Assembly: GCA_002706335.1 (NCBI GenBank)
Contig: PAKZ01000009.1
Span: 356,769 to 420,768 of the forward strand
Source: Ahrensia sp.
Lineage (GTDB): Bacteria; Pseudomonadota; Alphaproteobacteria; Rhizobiales; Rhizobiaceae
Reading direction: 5' to 3'
DNA length: 64,000 nucleotides
Shown here: positions 46,422 through 57,568 of the stretch, one piece after another
Layout: every line of letters starts with the position of its first letter
How positions within the stretch are numbered: position 1 is the stretch's first letter
The notes under the pieces: generated by a model
Database searches by the model: none
What the model was told of the DNA's origin: nothing
What the model saw: the letters and a program-made list of their open reading frames with translations, nothing else
Program-made: the position numbers and the translations under genes

Positions 46422-47660
46422 TTACTCGCCGGCTTGTGCTATGGTCTTATTGCGGGTGCCTAAAACGAGCAGTCCGAGAAGAACGAGGCAGAAGGCGACC
46501 ACCGGGAAGACAATCCAGTTCAGCATCTCCCAACCGAATGCATTCAGCGTGAAACCCGACATCAGCGATGCAAAGGCGACCGTCGAGAAGAGCAGGAAGT
46601 CGTGCAGGCCCTGTACCTTGTTGCGCTCGCCGGCGTGGTAGGATTCGGTCAGCATCGTAGTTGAGCCGATAAAGGCGAAGTTCCAGCCGACCCCGAGCAG
46701 GACCAGCGCGGACCAGAACTGCCAGAGTGCGATGCCTGACAACGCCACAATGGCACAACCGATGAGCAGGAGCATGCCGATCGCGATAATGCGTTCCTTG
46801 CCGAAACGGGCGATCAGTCGGCCGGTCACAAAGCTCGGAGCGAACATGGCCATGACATGGAAGGAGATACCGAGCGCGGCATCGTCGGGCGTGAAGCCGC
46901 AGCCGACCATGGCGAGCGGAGCGCCGGTCATGACGAAACTCATCAGCGCATAGGATCCCACTCCGCAAGCGAATGCGACGAGGAAGCGCGGCTGCAGGAG
47001 GATTTGGGCAAGCGGACGCACGGGCTCTGAAGACACCGACTCATGGCCCTTCTTGTCGCGCGCGATATTGAGCGTCGAAAGGATCGCAACGCCAAGCAGG
47101 CCAAGACCGATCATGGCAACGAATGCCCCGGCGAACAGGACCGGTTCGAACAGGTCGCGCGTCCACACGACCGTCTGCGGCCCGACCACTGCGGCAAAAA
47201 CGCCACCGCCGAGCACCCACGAGATCGCCCGCGGGCGAAAATGCGCCGGAGAGTTATCCGCAGCCGCGAAGCGGTATTGCTGGACGAAAGAACCGCCGAG
47301 CCCGATCACGACCAGTCCGATGGCAAACAGCAGGAACGTGGTGCGAAAAAGGGCAATGGCGGCAATCGCGCCGCCCAGCGCCGTAACCGCCGCGCCGGTC
47401 ATGAAGCCGGGCCTGCGGCCGAGAGAGCGCATCAGCAACGCGGCTGGCAAGGCGCCGAGAGCGACACCGACATTGAATCCGGTCACCGGTGCCGTCGCCA
47501 GCGACGTGTCCATGCCGTTCAGTTGCAAGAGATAAAATCCTGCCAGGCCGCCGAGCGAAATGGAAATCGGCGCGGCCGATCCGACAATGGACTGCGCCGC
47601 CGCCAAGGTCAGAGCGGTTCGCTTCGCGCTTGTTTCGGAAATTTCGACCGTCTGATGCAT
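46422..47660 (-). CDS. MFS transporter
   Basis: A 412-residue inner-membrane protein with 12 predicted helices. The loop after helix 2 reads LLMRSLGRRPGFMTG, an MFS motif A variant, and ARFGKERIIAIG is its second-half counterpart. The substrate is unknown. The frame is open to 47771, but MHQTVEISETSAKR at 47660 is preferred because the longer form overlaps nusB. It starts 11 bases after the nusB stop and may be co-transcribed with it. Confidence 0.9.
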   Translation of the reverse strand: MHQTVEISETSAKRTALTLAAAQSIVGSAAPISISLGGLAGFYLLQLNGMDTSLATAPVTGFNVGVALGALPAALLMRSLGRRPGFMTGAAVTALGGAIAAIALFRTTFLLFAIGLVVIGLGGSFVQQYRFAAADNSPAHFRPRAISWVLGGGVFAAVVGPQTVVWTRDLFEPVLFAGAFVAMIGLGLLGVAILSTLNIARDKKGHESVSSEPVRPLAQILLQPRFLVAFACGVGSYALMSFVMTGAPLAMVGCGFTPDDAALGISFHVMAMFAPSFVTGRLIARFGKERIIAIGMLLLIGCAIVALSGIALWQFWSALVLLGVGWNFAFIGSTTMLTESYHAGERNKVQGLHDFLLFSTVAFASLMSGFTLNAFGWEMLNWIVFPVVAFCLVLLGLLVLGTRNKTIAQAGE

Positions 47661-47670
47661 GACGGGGCCC

Positions 47671-48177
47671 TTATGCTCCCGCCTTGCGATCCTTTGCAAT
47701 GCGGTCAAGCACCGCATTGACGAGCCGCGGTTCCTCGCCGTCTTCGTAGAAGGCCCGCGCGATGTCGACATATTCCGAGATCACGACAGCAGGCGGCAGA
47801 TCCTTGATCGTGGTCAGTTCGAAGACCCCTGCCCTGAGTATTGCCCGCAGAGTCGAATCCAGCCGGGACAAAGGCCAGTCGTCGGTCAGCGCGTTGCGTA
47901 TCGCGGGATCGAGCTGTTTCTGACGTCCGACGACTCCCGACAGAATCGAGCGAAACCATGCTGCGTCCGCCTCGCGATACTGCGCCCCGTCAATCTCCTT
48001 GCCGAGCCGAAATGTCTCGTATTCGGCGGCCGTCTCAAGAACGCCGCCGCCGGATACGTCCATCTGATAAAGCGCCTGAACAGCCGCGAGGCGCGCAGCA
48101 CCGCGCTTGTTGGCCGGCTTCGGGCCCGCTTCGCGGCCCGCCGGTCTTTTCTTGTCTTCCAATTTAGTCATCTGCAC
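47671..48177 (-). CDS. nusB: Transcription antitermination protein NusB
   Basis: A 168-residue Nus[20 protein letters not shown] is the conserved first helix, and [21 protein letters not shown] with a final FVNAVLD-like motif ([12 protein letters not shown]) complete the fold. It binds boxA RNA with NusE during rRNA transcription. It overlaps ribH by 14 bases, the usual ribH-nusB coupling. Confidence 0.96.
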   Translation of the reverse strand: MQMTKLEDKKRPAGREAGPKPANKRGAARLAAVQALYQMDVSGGGVLETAAEYETFRLGKEIDGAQYREADAAWFRSILSGVVGRQKQLDPAIRNALTDDWPLSRLDSTLRAILRAGVFELTTIKDLPPAVVISEYVDIARAFYEDGEEPRLVNAVLDRIAKDRKAGA

Positions 48178-48610
48178 CCAACTGCTCGCGCAGCGCGATC
48201 ATGGTCAGCGCGGCGCGGGCGGCAAATCCACCCTTGTCTTTCTCGGTCCGACGCGCACGGGCCCATGCCTGGGCCTCGTTCTCGACGGTCAATATCCCGT
48301 TTCCGATTGCCGCGCACTCCTCGACGGACAGAGTGACCAGAGCACGGCTCGATTCATTGGCAACGATATCGAAATGATGTGTCTCGCCACGGATCACGAC
48401 GCCAAGAGCGATAAATCCGCTGTAGTCTTCGTCGCCCTCCAGGGCGAAAGCAATGGCCGCCGGAATCTCCAGCGCACCGGGAACGGTGACGACATCCCAC
48501 GTCGCTCCCGCCTCCTCCAGCGCCGCCGTCGCACCTTCGAGAAGCGCTTCGGACAGGCCTTCATAAAAACGTGCCTCGACGATCAGCAGATGCGGTTTTT
48601 CGGTGGCCAT
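48164..48610 (-). CDS. ribH: 6,7-dimethyl-8-ribityllumazine synthase
   Basis: A 148-residue lumazine synthase. [15 protein letters not shown] is the substrate loop and [19 protein letters not shown] carries the catalytic histidine region. It condenses 5-amino-6-ribitylaminouracil with dihydroxybutanone phosphate. It lies between ribE and nusB on the minus strand, in a riboflavin operon. Confidence 0.97.
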   Translation of the reverse strand: MATEKPHLLIVEARFYEGLSEALLEGATAALEEAGATWDVVTVPGALEIPAAIAFALEGDEDYSGFIALGVVIRGETHHFDIVANESSRALVTLSVEECAAIGNGILTVENEAQAWARARRTEKDKGGFAARAALTMIALREQLGADD

Positions 48611-48646
48611 GGAAGGGTTCTCCGCGGAATTCGGTTCGCGCGTGGC

Positions 48647-49273
48647 CTACGCCTCTTTGGCGGTCTCCGCAAGGCGTTTCACATAGCGTTCGACATGGCG
48701 TGCGATCTGGTCGATTTCGATGTTTACGGTATCGCCGACCTGCCTGTCGCCCCAGGTCGTCACCTCTTGCGAATGGCGGATCAGGAGCACGTCGAAGACA
48801 TCGTCTTCGACGCCGTTGACGGTCAGCGAGGTGCCGTCGAGCGTCACCGATCCCTTGGGCGCGATATAGCGGGAAAGATGCGCCGGCGCTTCGATCTGAA
48901 AGCGCGTGGCTTCGCCTTCCTCCTCGCGGCCGACAATGGTCGCCATGCCGTCTACGTGACCGGACACCAAATGCCCGCCATATTCGTCGCCGGCTTTCAT
49001 CGCGCGTTCAAGATTGATTTTCGTGCCGACCTGCCATTCCGCTATGGTTGTCAGGCGCAGAGCCTCTTCCCATGCCTCGACTTCGAACCAGCGTGAATTG
49101 CTGCGGCTATCGGCCTTGTCGACAACAGTCAGGCAGACGCCTGCGCATGCGATCGAGGCGCCGATCTCGATCGTCTGGGGATCATAGGTGGTTTCGATGC
49201 GCAAACGGCGCCCCTTGTCGCGTTCGGTGATCGCGGCCAACTGGCCGATATCGGTGACAATGCCGGTAAACAT
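48647..49273 (-). CDS. ribE: Riboflavin synthase, alpha subunit
   Basis: A 208-residue riboflavin synthase. The N-terminus MFTGIVTDIG is universal in the family, and the two lumazine-binding repeats are seen as ASIACAGVCLTVV and GSVTLDGTSLTVNGV. It dismutates two lumazines to riboflavin. Its ATG shares one base with the ribD stop (TGATG), so translation is coupled. Confidence 0.97.
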   Translation of the reverse strand: MFTGIVTDIGQLAAITERDKGRRLRIETTYDPQTIEIGASIACAGVCLTVVDKADSRSNSRWFEVEAWEEALRLTTIAEWQVGTKINLERAMKAGDEYGGHLVSGHVDGMATIVGREEEGEATRFQIEAPAHLSRYIAPKGSVTLDGTSLTVNGVEDDVFDVLLIRHSQEVTTWGDRQVGDTVNIEIDQIARHVERYVKRLAETAKEA

Positions 49274-50382
49274 CAGCCTCTCCGCTTGAATACGTAACAC
49301 CGATCCGCGCCGAAGACCCATTCGCCGCCCGGCTCGTATTCGGCCGGCAGCGTGGCGCGGGTAAACGGCGCGGCGATCCCGTTCGCACCGATAACGACGT
49401 CGCTTTCAAACAAAACGATACGGTCGGCAAGCCCCTCATCGAGGAAGGATTTCGCAACCGCCGCGCCGCCCTCGACAAAGACGCTCGAAAGCCCGAGCGC
49501 CGCGAGATCCTCCAGCAATTCCGGCAGCGCGACCCGGCCGTCATGCTCCTCGCAGGCGATCAGACGCGCGCCTGCGCCCTCGAGAACCTGCGCGGCCTCG
49601 GATTCCGGTTCGACGGTGGCGATCGCGAGCGGCGCTTCTGCGATCGACCGGACCAGCCGCGACCCGACGGGGAGCCGCGCCTTTCGGTCGAGCACGATGC
49701 GCATCGGCGAGCGCTGTTCCAGGCCCGGCAGGCGGCAGGTCAGTTCCGGATTGTCTTCCAGCGCGGTGCCGATGCCGACAAGGATGGCGTCATGCTCGGC
49801 ACGCAGGATATGGCTTTGGGCGCGCGCCACATCTCCCGTGATCGGCACCTGCCCGGCTGCCGCGCGGCCGATCATGCCGTCTGCGGAAACCGCGAGCTTG
49901 AGGGTTACTTCGGCGCGTTTCGTCGAAGATCGGGTCAAATAGCTCGACAGAACTGACCTCGCCTCGTTGGCGAGAACGCCAGGAACGACTTCGATGCCCC
50001 CTGCCCGCAGAATCTCGTAGCCCCTACCCGAAACACGCGCGTCGGGATCAGTCGCAGCGGCGACGACGCGGGCGATCCCCGCAGCGACGAGCGCGTTGGC
50101 GCAAGGTGGAGTACGTCCGTGATGGGCGCATGGTTCGAGAGTCACATAGGCGGTCGCGCCACGCGCCCTTTCACCGGCTTCGGCAAGCGCGATCGGTTCG
50201 GCATGCGGTCGCCCCCCAAGCGCGGTTACGCCGCGACCGACGATTACCGGCCCATTCCCCTCATCGGCAACGATCAGCGTACCGACGGACGGATTCGTTC
50301 CGGTCCGGCCGAGATGACGGCGCGAATAGCGAATGCAGGCCGCCATGAAGCGACGGTCGAGCTCTGTCAGGGTCTGCGTCAT
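49273..50382 (-). CDS. ribD: Bifunctional riboflavin deaminase/reductase
   Basis: A 369-residue RibD with an N-terminal zinc deaminase domain (HAEPIALAEAGERARGATAY, then LEPCAHHGRTPPC, carrying zinc ligands) and a C-terminal NADPH reductase domain (VTLKLAVSADGMIGRA, VFVEGGAAVAKSFL). It carries out the second and third steps of riboflavin synthesis. It starts 15 bases after nrdR. No FMN riboswitch was found upstream, so control probably comes from the glyA-nrdR operon. Confidence 0.97.
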   Translation of the reverse strand: MTQTLTELDRRFMAACIRYSRRHLGRTGTNPSVGTLIVADEGNGPVIVGRGVTALGGRPHAEPIALAEAGERARGATAYVTLEPCAHHGRTPPCANALVAAGIARVVAAATDPDARVSGRGYEILRAGGIEVVPGVLANEARSVLSSYLTRSSTKRAEVTLKLAVSADGMIGRAAAGQVPITGDVARAQSHILRAEHDAILVGIGTALEDNPELTCRLPGLEQRSPMRIVLDRKARLPVGSRLVRSIAEAPLAIATVEPESEAAQVLEGAGARLIACEEHDGRVALPELLEDLAALGLSSVFVEGGAAVAKSFLDEGLADRIVLFESDVVIGANGIAAPFTRATLPAEYEPGGEWVFGADRCYVFKRRG

Positions 50383-50397
50383 GGCGCTTAAGTGGCG

Positions 50398-50892
50398 CTA
50401 AACCTTCGGCGGCGCAACAGCTTCTTCGCCCTCGCCCGCCAGATTGCCGCCAAGTTCGCCGAGAAGATCCTGGAAATCCTGCGGTTCGCGGAAGTTCTTG
50501 TAGACCGACGCGAAACGGACATAGGCGACGTCGTCCATCCCCTTCAGCGCTTCCATAACCAGCGTGCCGATGTCCTCGGCAGCAATGTCCTGTTCACCGG
50601 AGGATTCCAGTTGGCGGACGATACCGGAGACGGCGCGCTCGACACGATCCGGATCGATCGGCCGTTTGCGCAAGGCGATCTCGAAGGAGCGAGCGAGCTT
50701 GTCGCGGTCGAAGGGCACCTTTCGGCCGCTCTTCTTGATCACGTAGAGATCTCGCAGCTGGACGCGCTCGAAAGTCGTGAAACGGCCGCCGCAGTCAGGG
50801 CAGACGCGGCGGCGACGGATGGCGGCGCCGTCCTCGGCGGGACGGCTGTCCTTTACCTGGGTGTCCAGGGACTGGCAAAATGGGCAGCGCAT
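50398..50892 (-). CDS. nrdR: Transcriptional repressor NrdR
   Basis: A 164-residue NrdR. The zinc ribbon cysteines are C3, C6 (MRCPFC), C31 and C34 (RVCPDCGG), and an ATP-cone follows from about 49 ([17 protein letters not shown]). It senses ATP/dATP and represses ribonucleotide reductase genes. The C-terminus has an acidic extension ([16 protein letters not shown]). It lies nine bases after glyA, as in many alphaproteobacteria. Confidence 0.97.
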   Translation of the reverse strand: MRCPFCQSLDTQVKDSRPAEDGAAIRRRRVCPDCGGRFTTFERVQLRDLYVIKKSGRKVPFDRDKLARSFEIALRKRPIDPDRVERAVSGIVRQLESSGEQDIAAEDIGTLVMEALKGMDDVAYVRFASVYKNFREPQDFQDLLGELGGNLAGEGEEAVAPPKV

Positions 50893-50901
50893 CTGCGCGT
50901 G

Positions 50902-52221
50902 CTACCCCAAATAGCCATAGATCGGGAAGCGTTCGGTCAGCGCGACCACATCTTTTTTCACCGCTTCCTCGATGCCGGAATTGTCACCGTCCGGACCGGC
51001 CTGACGCAGACCGTCGAGAACCCGGGCGATCAGCGTGCCGATCTCGCGGAACTCGGCCTGGCCGAACCCGCGCGTCGTGCCTGCTGGCGTGCCGAGGCGA
51101 ATGCCCGACGTGACGAAGGGCTTCTCCGGATCGAACGGAATGCCGTTCTTGTTGCAGGTGATGTTGGCGCGGCCAAGCGCGGTCTCCGCGGCCTTGCCTG
51201 TCACCGTCTTCGGACGGAGGTCCGCCAGCATCAGGTGATTGTCGGTGCCGCCCGACACGATATCGACGCCCTGCTCCTTGAGGCTCTCGGCCAGCGCCTT
51301 GGCGTTGGCGACAACCGACTGGGCGTAGGACTTGAACTCCGGCTTCAGCGCCTCGCCGAAGGCAACCGCCTTGGCGGCGATGACATGCATCAGCGGACCG
51401 CCTTGGAGGCCCGGGAAAACGGCGGAATTGATCTTCTTGGCGATCGCCTCGTCATTCATCAGGATCATGCCGCCGCGCGGACCGCGCAGCGATTTGTGGG
51501 TCGTGGTCGTGACGACATGGGCATGCGGGATCGGCGACGGATGGGCGCCGCCGGCGACGAGGCCGGAGATATGTGCCATGTCGACCATCAGATAGGCGCC
51601 AACCGCATCCGCGATCTCGCGAAAGCGCTTCCAGTCCCAAATGCGCGAATAGGCGGTGCCGCCGGCAATGATCAGCTTTGGCTTGTGTTGGTCGGCCTGG
51701 GCGGCGATCTCGTCCATGTCCAGCAGGTGATCGTCTTCGCGAACACCGTAGGAAACGACATTGAACCATTTGCCCGACATGTTGACCGGGGAACCATGGG
51801 TCAGGTGCCCGCCGGAATTCAGGTCGAGGCCCATGAAAGTGTCGCCCGGCTGGAGCAGCGCGAGGAACACGGCCTGGTTCATCTGCGACCCGGAATTCGG
51901 CTGGACATTGGCGTATGCGCAACCGAAGAGCTTCTTGGCGCGCTCGATGGCGAGATCCTCGGCGATGTCGACGAACTGACAGCCGCCATAATAGCGCTTT
52001 CCCGGATAGCCCTCGGCATATTTGTTCGTCATGATCGAACCTTGGGCTTCCAGCACCGCGCGCGACACGATGTTCTCCGACGCGATCAGTTCGATCTCGT
52101 GACGCTGACGACCGAGTTCGTTCTGGATAGCGGAGAAAATCTCGGGGTCACGATCGGCCAGCGACTCGGTGAAAAACGCGTCCGAATACGCCTTTGCGGA
52201 AGCCGCGCTGTTCTGGGACAT
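50902..52221 (-). CDS. glyA: Serine hydroxymethyltransferase
   Basis: A 439-residue PLP enzyme. The Schiff-base lysine is in [15 protein letters not shown], and [19 protein letters not shown] start ([14 protein letters not shown]) and [12 protein letters not shown] are signatures. It interconverts serine and glycine with tetrahydrofolate. It is the first gene of the minus-strand run glyA-nrdR-ribD-ribE-ribH-nusB. The ATG follows an AAAGGAAT site. Confidence 0.98.
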   Translation of the reverse strand: MSQNSAASAKAYSDAFFTESLADRDPEIFSAIQNELGRQRHEIELIASENIVSRAVLEAQGSIMTNKYAEGYPGKRYYGGCQFVDIAEDLAIERAKKLFGCAYANVQPNSGSQMNQAVFLALLQPGDTFMGLDLNSGGHLTHGSPVNMSGKWFNVVSYGVREDDHLLDMDEIAAQADQHKPKLIIAGGTAYSRIWDWKRFREIADAVGAYLMVDMAHISGLVAGGAHPSPIPHAHVVTTTTHKSLRGPRGGMILMNDEAIAKKINSAVFPGLQGGPLMHVIAAKAVAFGEALKPEFKSYAQSVVANAKALAESLKEQGVDIVSGGTDNHLMLADLRPKTVTGKAAETALGRANITCNKNGIPFDPEKPFVTSGIRLGTPAGTTRGFGQAEFREIGTLIARVLDGLRQAGPDGDNSGIEEAVKKDVVALTERFPIYGYLG

Positions 52222-52381
52222 CGATAAAATTCCTTTCGAAATGCGGGAAATTCGCCTGTTGCCGGGCGCATTATCACGTATGAACGCCTACATCCATTGC
52301 CTGAACGCGAATTGCTCAGCCGTTTTCAGGCGACCGACGCAGATCAGTTCGGCAAGGAGGGCCGCCGGTGCGGCGCTCGCC

Positions 52382-53662
52382 TCAGAGGGTCGTGGTCGAC
52401 GAGCTGAGCTGCAGGGAATCAACGCCATCCCGTGCGTAGATATCGTCCCGAAAATGGACGACCGCCCCGGTCGACCACGCGGAGATGTAGACGAAATAGA
52501 CCGGCACCGGATCGACGAGCTCGATTTCGGTGTTCTCGCCGGTTGCGATAACCGCCTCGATCTGACTGCGTGACCAGCCAGGCGTATTGCGAAGCAGCCA
52601 GGTCGTCAGCTCGCGCACGTTGTGAACACGCACGCAACCCGACGATTCAAAGCGCAGCAACTGGCCGAAAACGCTCTGCTGCGGCGTGTCATGCATGTAC
52701 ACCGCATGCGGATTGGAGAAGTTGATCTTGGTCGAGGACATCGCGTTGATCTTGCCTGGGTCCTGACGGAAGCGCAGATTCATGGTCAGCGCCTCGTCGG
52801 TCGACCAGTTGACCATTTCCGGCGGCACTTCGTTGTTCTGCGGGTCGAACAGACGAATGTGGTTGCGCGTCAAATAGGTCGGATCCTTGCGCATCAGCGG
52901 TATGATGTCCTTCTGGATGATCGACTTCGGCGCCGTCCAGTAGGGATTGAGAATGACCTCGTAGATCTTTGAATTGAGGATCGGCGTCTGGCGGTCCACC
53001 TTGCCGACAATAGCCTTGTGGTTCTGCGCCACGCGGCCATTCTCGACCGCCTCGATCTCCGCGGCTGGAATGTTCACCATCACATAGCGCTCGCCGAGAA
53101 AACCGGACATCGAACGCAACCGCACGAGATTCGTCTCAAGCTGTCCGAGACGCACATCGGCCGGCACGTTCAGCGCCGACAGCGTCACATTGCCGATGAC
53201 ACCGTCGGCCGGCATGCCGTGGCGCTGCTGAAAACGCTTCACGCCCGCATCGAGGAATGTGTCAAAGACGTCGCTGTCACCGGAGTTTGAAGGCAGATCG
53301 CCGGAAATTTTCAGGCGCTGGCGCAACTGGCGAACCGACGGATCCTTCGAGCCGACCTTGAGGCGCTGGGTCAGATTGACCTGAGGCCAGCCGCCACGGG
53401 CAACGATACCCTGATAGGCAACGATTGCTTGTTCGACATAGGTGGACGTCGCGGGGCTAAGGATCGGCTGGCGTGTCTTCACCTCGGGACTGCGGGTGCC
53501 AACGGCATCAAACTGGTCGTCCCAGTTTCCGCGGCGCGGCGATTGCAGGATTTCGGTGAGCGGCTCCTGCGCAGCGGCTTTCGAAAGACCAGCCACCATC
53601 GCTCCGACGGCTCCAATTCCCTTCAGGAAAGTCCGCCGATCGCCATTACCAATTCCGCTCAT
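52382..53662 (-). CDS. ldtP: Periplasmic L,D-transpeptidase with Tat signal and peptidoglycan-binding domain
   Basis: A 426-residue exported protein. The N-terminus has a twin-arginine signal (DRRTFLKGIGAVGAMVAGL). A peptidoglycan-binding domain follows (about 105-170, DPSVRQLRQRL and FQQRHGMPADGVIGNVTL). The YkuD catalytic domain (about 200-380) contains YMHDTPQQSVF and RFESSGCVRVHNV, with the catalytic cysteine in SSGC. It forms 3-3 cross-links in peptidoglycan or links proteins to it. It lies downstream of the LdtR-like regulator on the same strand; in Liberibacter the equivalent pair is ldtR/ldtP. Confidence 0.9.
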   Translation of the reverse strand: MSGIGNGDRRTFLKGIGAVGAMVAGLSKAAAQEPLTEILQSPRRGNWDDQFDAVGTRSPEVKTRQPILSPATSTYVEQAIVAYQGIVARGGWPQVNLTQRLKVGSKDPSVRQLRQRLKISGDLPSNSGDSDVFDTFLDAGVKRFQQRHGMPADGVIGNVTLSALNVPADVRLGQLETNLVRLRSMSGFLGERYVMVNIPAAEIEAVENGRVAQNHKAIVGKVDRQTPILNSKIYEVILNPYWTAPKSIIQKDIIPLMRKDPTYLTRNHIRLFDPQNNEVPPEMVNWSTDEALTMNLRFRQDPGKINAMSSTKINFSNPHAVYMHDTPQQSVFGQLLRFESSGCVRVHNVRELTTWLLRNTPGWSRSQIEAVIATGENTEIELVDPVPVYFVYISAWSTGAVVHFRDDIYARDGVDSLQLSSSTTTL

Positions 53663-54000
53663 GATCCACCTGCTATTCGCATTTTTGAAGACCGCTACAG
53701 AGCCATATGGTGGGCCCCCGATCTTATCGTCAACCTGTAAAAGCGGATAACCCGGTCACGGTTCCGCGATCAAGCGAGCAACGGCCAAACCGATCAAAGC
53801 GCCCCACCAGCGGCTCCTGCCGTCCGTTTCGCAAGTCCCACAGGAATATGGCCAATTGATGTTGGGTCGGGATGCCTCCGGTTCCCCGGGATTTCGCGGC
53901 AGGCAACGGCTGCAAGGGGTCTTTCGGAGTGCGCCTGAAATGAATCGAAACGGGCGCAGCCAAGGCCGCGCCCGTTTGGTAATCCGGCAGGAGAATGAAA
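53663..54000. other. Intergenic region between ldtR and the L,D-transpeptidase gene
   Basis: The 338 bases hold no credible gene; minus-strand frames at 53730-53963 and 53756-54031 lack family likeness. The region contains a terminator-like hairpin after ldtR (53948-53977) and presumably the transpeptidase promoter and LdtR operator near 53665-53760. Confidence 0.5.
53948..53977 (-). terminator. Probable terminator of ldtR
   Basis: AAACGGGCGC (53948-53957) and GCGCCCGTTT (53968-53977) form a ten-pair stem. On minus a moderately T-rich tail (CGATTCATTTC) follows. Confidence 0.6.
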
Positions 54001-54513
54001 TCAGAGGCGATAGAGGATCGTATCGTTCCAAAAGCGATCGAGACGCTGCATGATGCGGTTCATCGCCTGGAACTCGTCGGTGCCGATTCCCCCCACGGTT
54101 TCGATCGAAAGGATGTGGCGGTTGTAGAGTTCGGCGACCGTATTGGCGACGTCCTTGCCCTTCTCGGTCAGACTGATGCGCACAGAGCGGCGATCCGTCT
54201 TCGATTTGCGATGGTCGACGAAACCGAGTTCCACCAACTTCTTCAGATTATAGGACACGTTGGAGCCGAGATAGTAGCCGCGCGAGCGCAGTTCGCCGGC
54301 GGTCAGTATGCTGTCGCCGATATTGAACAGCAGCAATGCCTGGACAGCATTGATGTCGCTGCGGCCGGCGCGGTCGAACTCGTCCTTGACGACGTCAAGC
54401 AACCGGCGATGCAGACGCTCGACGAGTTGCAGGGATTCCAAGTACAACTCCCGAACACTAGCTTCCGACGACTTAACGGGCTTTGCGCCCACCATGTTGG
54501 TCGCATTCATCAT
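54001..54513 (-). CDS. ldtR: MarR-family regulator, LdtR-like
   Basis: A 170-residue winged-helix regulator. DINAVQALLLFNIGDSILTA, ELRSRGYYLGSNVSYNLKKL (recognition helix) and the wing DHRKSKTDRRSVRISLTEKG are close to LdtR, known from Liberibacter and Sinorhizobium. LdtR activates an L,D-transpeptidase gene and stress genes; its small-molecule site has been studied as a drug target. The transpeptidase gene lies 338 bases downstream. The ATG at 54513 (or 54510) follows AGAGGCAA. Confidence 0.9.
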   Translation of the reverse strand: MMNATNMVGAKPVKSSEASVRELYLESLQLVERLHRRLLDVVKDEFDRAGRSDINAVQALLLFNIGDSILTAGELRSRGYYLGSNVSYNLKKLVELGFVDHRKSKTDRRSVRISLTEKGKDVANTVAELYNRHILSIETVGGIGTDEFQAMNRIMQRLDRFWNDTILYRL

Positions 54514-54657
54514 GATCAGATTGCCTCTCTGTTATGTCGGTGATTGTTTTTTGTTTTCACCGTTGAGGGGCAAATTACCCAATGCGACTAAAATTCGACT
54601 TAAACACCTAAGTTAACGGGCCATTACCCGCCGTTCCTTTCGAAAGGCGGTTAACAA

Positions 54658-55083
54658 TCAGTTTACGCGGTCTCGGTAGCGCTGGAGACCGATGACAACC
54701 AGGATCGCGGCCAGAACGGTCAACGCGACGATGTGGCCGATAACGACCGTGGGCCTCGAAATATAGCTGTCGGACCAGACGCCGTAGACAGCGATCTCGA
54801 GAATGCTTGCCGCGACCCACAGCACGACGCCCCAGGATGTCAGCATCCACAGCCCCATCGAGGCGCAGGGCAACAGGACGGCCAGCACACCCCACGGCAC
54901 CTGCCAGTGGACCGGCAATTCGTCAAAACGCGGCAGATCCGCGCCGCCGATGCCGGTCAGCTGCGACCAGTATGAGAGGCCCGAAATCATCGCGATGATC
55001 GCCATGAGCCGCAGGAACCAGACGAAGACGATCTCGGCTGTCGACTGCCGTTTCTCCTTCATGCCTTCGCTTCGCGTATCCAC
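54658..55083 (-). CDS. DUF6163 family membrane protein
   Basis: A 141-residue protein with about four helices (VFVWFLRLMAIIAMISGLSYW, VPWGVLAVLLPCASMGLWML, WGVVLWVAASILEIAVYGV, VIGHIVALTVLAAILVVIGL). It matches a Rhizobiales-restricted family of unknown function that usually neighbours ldtR and hemB. The first codon is GTG at 55083; an ATG at 55062 is an alternative. It is divergent from hemB. Confidence 0.82.
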   Translation of the reverse strand: MDTRSEGMKEKRQSTAEIVFVWFLRLMAIIAMISGLSYWSQLTGIGGADLPRFDELPVHWQVPWGVLAVLLPCASMGLWMLTSWGVVLWVAASILEIAVYGVWSDSYISRPTVVIGHIVALTVLAAILVVIGLQRYRDRVN

Positions 55084-55147
55084 GCCTTTGTTCCCTGCGA
55101 TTCTTTGTCCGCCTCGATCGATAGCCTCTCAGGCGACGCCATGCTAG

Positions 55148-56191
<1,044 letters not shown>

Positions 56192-56257
56192 AGTGTCGTC
56201 GAGACCTTGATATCGATGCGCTGAAATCCCACCTCGGTGCGGCAAAAGGGTATCGAC

Positions 56258-56734
56258 ATGCAAAACAGTCCGACATTCGGAAATGACGGCGGCGCCTATG
56301 CGGACCGCTTTGACGACTGGCGTCTTCTCGACGGTGTGCGCACGCGGCGCATCTTCGCCTTCCTGATCGACTATTTCATGGTCTTCCTGCTCATCGTCGT
56401 CGCCGTGCCGGTGATCTTCCTGCTCGGCTTCGCGACTTTCGGGGCTGCGTGGCTGCTCTACGCCATAATCGGCCCGCTCGTGGCGCTCACCTATATTGGA
56501 TGGACCGTCGGCGGACCGTCGCAAGCGACGATCGGAATGCGCCTGATGGACATTCGTCTGGAGCGTTATGACGGCCGGCGAATCGATTTCATTACGGCGA
56601 TTGTCCACTCTGTTCTGTTCTGGGCATCGGCAGTAATTTTTCTTCCGCTTTTGCTCGCTCCGCTCTTCCTCGAGGATAAGCGGACCCTGCATGATCTTGC
56701 CCTCGGGACAGTTGTTGTGCGTTCAAGGCGCTGA
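56258..56734 (+). CDS. RDD family membrane protein
   Basis: A 158-residue protein with an RDD domain: the Arg-Asp motif is in TRRIFAFLIDYFMVFLLIVV, followed by two more helices and GGPSQATIGMRLMDIRLERYDG. The frame opens at 56237 (GTG), but the ATG at 56258 has an AAAGGG site seven bases upstream. Function is unknown; RDD proteins are suspected transporters. It lies between hemB and bpt on the same strand. Confidence 0.9.
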   Translation: MQNSPTFGNDGGAYADRFDDWRLLDGVRTRRIFAFLIDYFMVFLLIVVAVPVIFLLGFATFGAAWLLYAIIGPLVALTYIGWTVGGPSQATIGMRLMDIRLERYDGRRIDFITAIVHSVLFWASAVIFLPLLLAPLFLEDKRTLHDLALGTVVVRSRR

Positions 56735-56803
56735 GGCCGCTTTCGGCGTATTGACCTTTCTGCCTTTCTCGCCAAATCTTCGCGGTGAAGCGAAACGGGC
56801 GGC

Positions 56804-57553
56804 ATGACACAGCACTCACCTAAATCACCGCAGTTCTTTTTGACGTCGCCGTCGCCCTGCCCCTATCTGGAGGGGCAGCACGAACGCAAGGTCTTCACCC
56901 ATCTCGTCGGCGAGAAGGCCTCGGAGATGAACGACCTGCTGACCCAGGGCGGGTTTCGCCGCAGCCAGAACATCGCCTACCGCCCGGCCTGCGAAACCTG
57001 CCGCGCCTGTGTCTCCGTTCGCATTCTCGCCGACCTGTTCGAGCCGTCGAAAAACATGCGCCGTATTGCCGGCGTCAATACCGACCTCGTCGGCGTCGAG
57101 ACCCATGCCGAACCGACAAGCGAGCAATATTCGCTGTTCCGCCGCTATCTCGATGCCCGCCATAACAAGGGCGGTATGTCGGAAATGACCGTGCTTGACT
57201 ACGCAATGATGGTGGAAGACACGCATGTGCCGACCAGCATCATTGAATACCGGCGACGCGGGCCGGACAGCTTCTTCACGGGCCGCGGCGAAGGCCAGCT
57301 GATTGCCGTCGCGCTGTCCGACCGCATGGCCGATGGATTCTCGATGGTCTATTCCTTCTTCGATCCGGAACAGACGCGTCGGTCGCTCGGCACCTGGATG
57401 ATCCTCGATCATATCCAGCGCGCCCGCAGCGAAGGCTTGCCGCATGTTTATCTCGGCTACTGGGTCGAGGGATCGCGCAAGATGGAATACAAGACCCGCT
57501 TCCGGCCGCAGGAACACCTGACCGCGTCAGGTTGGGAGCTCTACGAAGACTGA
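56804..57553 (+). CDS. bpt: Aspartate/glutamate leucyltransferase (Bpt)
   Basis: A 249-residue aminoacyl-tRNA-protein transferase. [36 protein letters not shown] (with the cysteine cluster) and [21 protein letters not shown] are diagnostic. It attaches leucine to proteins with N-terminal Asp or Glu, marking them for ClpAP degradation by the N-degron pathway. The ATG lies 69 bases after the RDD gene. Confidence 0.95.
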   Translation: MTQHSPKSPQFFLTSPSPCPYLEGQHERKVFTHLVGEKASEMNDLLTQGGFRRSQNIAYRPACETCRACVSVRILADLFEPSKNMRRIAGVNTDLVGVETHAEPTSEQYSLFRRYLDARHNKGGMSEMTVLDYAMMVEDTHVPTSIIEYRRRGPDSFFTGRGEGQLIAVALSDRMADGFSMVYSFFDPEQTRRSLGTWMILDHIQRARSEGLPHVYLGYWVEGSRKMEYKTRFRPQEHLTASGWELYED

Positions 57554-57568
57554 TCGTCCCCGCATGAC

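Noticed and set aside
50383..50397. FMN riboswitch for the riboflavin genes
   Set aside because: The gap before ribD is only 15 bases and no RFN-like structure is visible upstream of glyA either.
50392..52227. 611-codon plus-strand open frame
   Set aside because: It is antisense to nrdR and glyA, both certain genes.
53730..54031. Minus-strand frames between ldtR and the transpeptidase gene
   Set aside because: They overlap the ldtR end and a terminator hairpin, and have no recognisable domain.
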